Source of the DNA: Litoreibacter ascidiaceicola
Lineage (GTDB): Bacteria; Pseudomonadota; Alphaproteobacteria; Rhodobacterales; Rhodobacteraceae
Assembly: GCF_900129235.1 (NCBI RefSeq)
Contig: NZ_FQUV01000002.1
Span: 372,001 to 436,000 of the forward strand
Length of the DNA stretch: 64,000 bases
Reading direction: 5' to 3'
In this document: in pieces, positions 60,294 to 64,000 of the stretch
Position numbering within the stretch: position 1 is the stretch's first letter
How the letters are laid out: each line of letters opens with the position of its first letter
Translations under genes and position numbers: made by a program
Notes under the pieces: generated by a model
Databases searched by the model: none
What the model was told of the DNA's origin: nothing
Seen by the model: the letters and a program-made list of their open reading frames with translations, nothing else

Positions 60294-61287
60294 GCGGACG
60301 CGCAGCTTGCGCGCCGCGTTCGCGATACGGTGTCGTGTCATAATGCGCGCGATAGCATTTCGAGAAATGCGATGGTGACGCAAACCCGCAGGCCAGCGCC
60401 ACATTGATCACGCTCATATCGGTCTGCATCAACAGGTTCCGGGCCTTTTGCAGCCGGATTTCCATGTAATACCGCTTGGGAGACCGGTTCAGGTAGCGCC
60501 GGAACAGCCGTTCCAGTTGCCGTGTCGACATGCCGACCTCTTTGGCAAGAAGGGAGGGGCTGATCGGCTCTTCGACGTTGATTTCCATCATCTGGATAAC
60601 GCGGCTCAATTTCGGATGACGCACACCGATCCGTGTGGGGATCGACAGCCGCTGCTGGTCTTGGTCGGTCCGGATTGAAGAATAAATCTGTTGGTCGGCC
60701 ACCATGCTGGCAACGTCTTCCCCAAGGTCCGAGGCGATGATCTTCAACATCAAATCAATGGAGGACGTCCCGCCCGCAGTCGTCATCCGGTTGCCGTCCA
60801 CAACGAACACGGATTTGGTCAGCTCCACATCTTCGAACTCTTCGGTAAAGCTGTCCTGATTTTCCCAATGAATCGTCGCGCGCTTGCCATCCAGCAGCCC
60901 TGCGCGGGCCAAGACATAAGACGCCGTACACAGGGCACCGATAACAACCCCGCGCCGTGCTTCACGACGAATCCAGTTCAACAGGCGTTTGGTCGTGGCA
61001 TCTTGAACATGCGTACCACCGCACAAGATTAGGGTGTCGTCGCGCTGAACTTCGATAAGGTCCATGTCCAACTTGTAGCTGATACCGGACGAGCAGGAGA
61101 TCGTATCCCCCCCTTCGCCCGCCAAGACCCATTCGTAACTGTCAGGTCTCATGCGGTTTGCAATGCGCAGGGCGTCCACGGCACCGGCAAAACTGAGCAT
61201 CGTGAAGTTTTCCATCAGCACGAACACGTAGCGTCGCGGCTTTAGTCGTCCCGTCTGAGCCGTGCCCAATGTGTCAGTATGAGCCAC
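60286..61287 (-). CDS. GlxA-family transcriptional regulator (DJ-1/PfpI plus AraC)
   Basis: The 333 residues have a DJ-1-like N-terminal domain (RYVFVLMENFTMLSFAGAVD; catalytic-like Cys in IGALCTASYVLA) and a C-terminal AraC helix-turn-helix with SPSLLAKEVGMSTRQLERLF. Relatives respond to carnitine, glycine betaine or arginine derivatives; the ligand here is unknown. The GTG at 61287 follows GGAGGT eight bases upstream. It is divergent from the DAHP synthase gene. Confidence 0.88.
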   Translation of the reverse strand: MAHTDTLGTAQTGRLKPRRYVFVLMENFTMLSFAGAVDALRIANRMRPDSYEWVLAGEGGDTISCSSGISYKLDMDLIEVQRDDTLILCGGTHVQDATTKRLLNWIRREARRGVVIGALCTASYVLARAGLLDGKRATIHWENQDSFTEEFEDVELTKSVFVVDGNRMTTAGGTSSIDLMLKIIASDLGEDVASMVADQQIYSSIRTDQDQQRLSIPTRIGVRHPKLSRVIQMMEINVEEPISPSLLAKEVGMSTRQLERLFRRYLNRSPKRYYMEIRLQKARNLLMQTDMSVINVALACGFASPSHFSKCYRAHYDTTPYRERGAQAARPLS

Positions 61288-61453
61288 GCAGCGGACCTCC
61301 CAATCCTGAGGCCTCTTTCTAGAGGCCAAAAAACGACCTTGGCATGTCGATTCCGAAACTCAAGCCTTAGCTGAGTTTTCGACATTGGCAAGCCCTTCGC
61401 TGTGCGGTTATACACAGGGCTCAATACTGGTAACGCTATCATAGATGGAGCAT

Positions 61454-62830
61454 ATGACCATGGCACAGGCTTGGACTAAGTCGGACTGGCGCAACAAACC
61501 ACGCGTGCAGATGCCCGATTATTTGGACGCAGACGCCCTAGGGGCCGTCGAGGCCCAACTTGCCAAGTATCCGCCACTGGTCTTTGCAGGCGAGGCGCGG
61601 AAGCTTAAATCGTCGCTGGCCGCGGTCTCGCGTGGGGAAGCGTTCCTGCTTCAAGGCGGTGACTGCGCGGAGAGCTTTGCCGAGTTCTCTGCCGACACGA
61701 TCCGCGACACCTTCAAGGTGATGCTGCAAATGGCGATGGTCCTGACCTATGGCGCCAAGGTGCCCGTGGTAAAAGTTGGCCGCATGGCGGGTCAATTCGC
61801 CAAGCCACGCTCGGCCCCGACGGAAGTGAAGGATGGCGTGGAGTTGCCCAGCTACCGTGGTGACATCATCAACGAGCTGGACTTCACACCCGAAGCCCGT
61901 ATCCCGAATGCCAGCAAGATGCTGCAAGCCTACACACAGGCCGCCGCGTCCCTGAACCTGCTGCGTGCATTCTCGACAGGTGGGTACGCCGACGTGCATC
62001 AGGTCCATGCTTGGACATTGGGCTTCACCGAGGGTGAGAAGGCTGCCAAATACCGCGAGATGGCGAACAATATCTCCGCCGCGCTGGACTTCATGAAAGC
62101 CGCTGGTGTGACGCAGGAAACGGCCCACACCCTGCAATCGGTGGACTTCTACGTGTCCCACGAGGCGCTTTTGCTGGAGTATGAAGAAGCGCTGTGTCGG
62201 ATCGATAGCACCTCCGGCCTTCCGGTTGCGGGCTCTGGTCACATGATCTGGATCGGTGACCGCACTCGTCAGCCTGACGGGGCGCATGTCGAATTTGCGC
62301 GCGGTGTTCAAAATCCGATCGGTCTGAAATGCGGCCCGACAACCACGCCAGAAGACCTCAAGGTTCTGATGAGCAAGCTGAACCCTGCAAACGAGGCGGG
62401 TCGTCTGACGCTGATCGCACGCTTTGGCGCGGGCAATGTTGGCGAACACCTGCCGCGCCTGATCAAAACCGTGAAGGAAGAGGGGGCAAACGTCGTTTGG
62501 ACTTGTGACCCGATGCACGGCAACACAATCAAATCGTCGACCGGCTACAAAACGCGGCCATTCGAATCTGTGCTGCGCGAAGTACGCGAGTTCTTCGCAA
62601 TCCACGCATCCGAAGGCACGATCCCGGGTGGTGTGCATTTCGAGATGACCGGCAAGGATGTAACGGAATGCACTGGCGGTGTCCGTGCAGTCACAGACGA
62701 GGACCTGTCGGATAGGTACCACACAGCTTGCGACCCGCGCCTGAACGCGTCCCAGTCTTTGGAACTTGCGTTCTTGGTGTCAGAGGAGCTGTCGTCCTTG
62801 CGTGAAGCAAGAGAACGCGCAGCGGGCTAA
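61454..62830 (+). CDS. Class II 3-deoxy-7-phosphoheptulonate synthase
   Basis: This enzyme condenses phosphoenolpyruvate and erythrose 4-phosphate in the first step of the shikimate pathway. The 458 residues match the plant-like class II family: MTMAQAWTKSDWRNKPRVQ start, FLLQGGDCAESFAE, and SVDFYVSHEALLLEYEEAL. The ATG at 61454 follows GGAG. A bidirectional terminator follows. Confidence 0.95.
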   Translation: MTMAQAWTKSDWRNKPRVQMPDYLDADALGAVEAQLAKYPPLVFAGEARKLKSSLAAVSRGEAFLLQGGDCAESFAEFSADTIRDTFKVMLQMAMVLTYGAKVPVVKVGRMAGQFAKPRSAPTEVKDGVELPSYRGDIINELDFTPEARIPNASKMLQAYTQAAASLNLLRAFSTGGYADVHQVHAWTLGFTEGEKAAKYREMANNISAALDFMKAAGVTQETAHTLQSVDFYVSHEALLLEYEEALCRIDSTSGLPVAGSGHMIWIGDRTRQPDGAHVEFARGVQNPIGLKCGPTTTPEDLKVLMSKLNPANEAGRLTLIARFGAGNVGEHLPRLIKTVKEEGANVVWTCDPMHGNTIKSSTGYKTRPFESVLREVREFFAIHASEGTIPGGVHFEMTGKDVTECTGGVRAVTDEDLSDRYHTACDPRLNASQSLELAFLVSEELSSLREARERAAG

Positions 62831-62850
62831 CCGCCTTTTGCCAAAAGTCT

Positions 62851-62881
62851 AAAAAGCCGGGCCTCTGTGTCCGGCTTTTTT
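62851..62881. terminator. Bidirectional terminator between the DAHP synthase and PAS genes
   Basis: AAAAAGCCGG (62851-62860) pairs perfectly with CCGGCTTTTT (62871-62880). Both sides show runs suitable for termination in both directions, fitting two convergent genes. Confidence 0.9.
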
Positions 62882-63578
62882 ATGCGTCCGGATTATCTGT
62901 CACCACAAGCCGCAACTGCGGTCGGGGCTCTGCATCAAACGCTTCTTGCGTCTCGGCAAATCCGGCACGCAACGGTGCGGGCGTAACTGGCATCTCGTCA
63001 GCCTCGAACTCACGCGTTTGCGCGCCATTGATAAGGCTGGTGACACGAGTTTCCAACACTCGAAAGCGCCTTGGCGCAAGACCGACAACACCTTCAGTCG
63101 TGAAGCACCCAATCGCCCGGTCGACGGTGCCTCCATCGCTTTTCAGCGGCAGGATCAACAGACGCGCGCGCAGGCATGTCCCATTCGAATCCTCGGAGAC
63201 CATTACGTATTCATGAATTTCAGGCTGGGTGAAAACCCGCTCCAACATCGCGGAAAAACGGGCACGGCTGGTTGGCGAAATAAACGAGCGCAGCGGCATG
63301 CCACGCACCTCCATCCCCATCAGGTCACAAAGATGCATCCCCGCAAGGCGGAACCGGATCGCGCCAGGCTGAAGGCGCTCCAGAATGAAGCCGTATTCCA
63401 AAGCGCCCGTGATTTCGCGCGGGTCAATCTCGGACCTCAGGGGAACCAATCGCCCTCCACGCAGGCTTTCCCAGTAGCCGCGCATCTCGCCGATTGCGGA
63501 TATGTCGCGCTTGGCTTGATGCTGCCAAAGCGAAACGATCTCGGCGCTTGGCGATGTGGTGTTTTGGTGTTGCGTCAT
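62880..63578 (-). CDS. PAS-domain protein (PAS_5 type)
   Basis: The 232-residue protein has a single PAS-like domain (about residues 15-150, with the WESLRGGRLVPLRSEIDPRE start and FRLAGMHLCDLMGMEVRG core). No kinase or output domain is present. Such stand-alone PAS proteins are common in Rhodobacteraceae and their role is unknown. The ATG at 63578 follows GGGGTAGACAG. Its stop codon overlaps the terminator. Confidence 0.82.
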   Translation of the reverse strand: MTQHQNTTSPSAEIVSLWQHQAKRDISAIGEMRGYWESLRGGRLVPLRSEIDPREITGALEYGFILERLQPGAIRFRLAGMHLCDLMGMEVRGMPLRSFISPTSRARFSAMLERVFTQPEIHEYVMVSEDSNGTCLRARLLILPLKSDGGTVDRAIGCFTTEGVVGLAPRRFRVLETRVTSLINGAQTREFEADEMPVTPAPLRAGFAETQEAFDAEPRPQLRLVVTDNPDA

Positions 63579-63766
63579 CTGTCTACCCCAGCAGCGGTCT
63601 GCGACATGGCCCCCCGGCCACATGGCACACCTGTACCTTTCAATCTCGTCGGTTGTTGTTGACCTCGTGGCTTGCTACCCCGAAGTTGCTAATCATTACC
63701 GTTGTCTTAATATGGCACATAGGTTGCCCTAAGTGGGTTTCTAAAGTGTTAATAGGTTAACCCGCT

Positions 63767-64000
63767 ATGATCCGATCCATGACCGCCTTCGCCTCTGAAA
63801 CCGGCCAAGCGTCCCAAACATCTTGGGTGCTGGAGATGAGGGGCGTGAACGCCAAGGGGCTTGATATTCGTCTGCGCCTTCCCGAACGACTGATGCCGCA
63901 AGAGCAAGCGATCCGCGCGAAACTTACCAAGGCGTTTTCCCGTGGCAATATCAGCATGACCCTGCGCCTTGATGAGGATGCCTCCGCCAGTCCGGTGCAT
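63767..64000 (+). CDS. YicC family protein, 5' part only
   Basis: The frame is open to the window edge, giving the first 78 residues. The start MIRSMTAFASETGQ and the EMRGVNAKGLDIRLRLPERL segment match the N-terminal domain of YicC/YloC, an endoribonuclease family. The upstream region has TTAATAGGTTAACC at 63750-63763. The rest of the gene lies outside. Confidence 0.9.
   Translation, partial: MIRSMTAFASETGQASQTSWVLEMRGVNAKGLDIRLRLPERLMPQEQAIRAKLTKAFSRGNISMTLRLDEDASASPVH

Noticed and set aside
63750-63763. TTAATAGGTTAACC as a full CtrA site before yicC
   Set aside because: The spacing is four bases, not seven, so it does not fit the CtrA consensus.

Overview
The window looks like chromosomal DNA of a marine Rhodobacteraceae/Roseobacter-group alphaproteobacterium. 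The evidence is the sciP-ctrA pair, the DUF6477/DUF6456 pair, a suf operon led by an IscR without the usual cysteine cluster, large secreted Hint/RTX proteins, a GTTC-N7-GTTC type LexA site and the generally high GC content. Most of it is ordinary core genome. The accessory parts are a 2.1 kb toxin-like islet (5.6-7.7 kb), an AT-richer tract beside a tRNA-Leu (31.3-32.2 kb) and two secreted-protein genes (32.3-41.4 kb).

Layout. 0-4.1 kb: 3' end of an FGGY sugar kinase, guaA, a pyrrolysine-free MttB-family methyltransferase, and DUF6477. 4.3-7.7 kb: a DUF6456 helix-turn-helix protein, then a DUF4123 adaptor, a candidate cysteine-hydrolase effector and a membrane-anchored candidate immunity protein. 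7.8-13.6 kb: lipA, two c-type cytochromes, hpt with a translationally coupled 59-residue membrane protein, a RatA/COQ10 protein, a rhamnosyltransferase-like gene and mnmA. 13.7-19.5 kb: sciP, ctrA, ligA, recG and a 40-residue membrane protein behind an SOS box. 19.6-27.5 kb: Fe-S scaffold, hisI, gluQRS, a methyltransferase, trmFO, gyrA, dsbB and a YqaA-type membrane protein. 27.6-31.3 kb: zinc peptidase, TRAP permeases without a binding protein, glutathione peroxidase and tRNA-Leu. 32.2-41.4 kb: a small membrane ORF containing a terminator-like hairpin, a 2356-residue RTX/cadherin-like/Hint protein and a 594-residue RTX/Hint paralogue. 41.5-46.5 kb: nucleotidyltransferase, SMR pump, icd, HD hydrolase, small protein, glycosyltransferase and alpha/beta hydrolase.

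46.6-54.8 kb is one tightly packed suf operon: iscR, cysteine desulfurase, sufB, a membrane protein, sufC, sufD, two YIP1 proteins and sufS. It is followed by tRNA-Arg. 55.1-64 kb holds a divergent DUF882 peptidase and L,D-transpeptidase pair (cell-wall remodelling), lpxD, an acyl carrier protein with its ketoacyl synthase, a GlxA-type regulator, class II DAHP synthase, a PAS protein and the 5' end of a yicC-family gene.

No transposase, integrase, rRNA operon or CRISPR array was seen. The items most worth a second look are the adaptor/effector/immunity islet, the SOS-box small membrane protein after recG, and the hairpin-bearing leader ORF ahead of the giant Hint protein.
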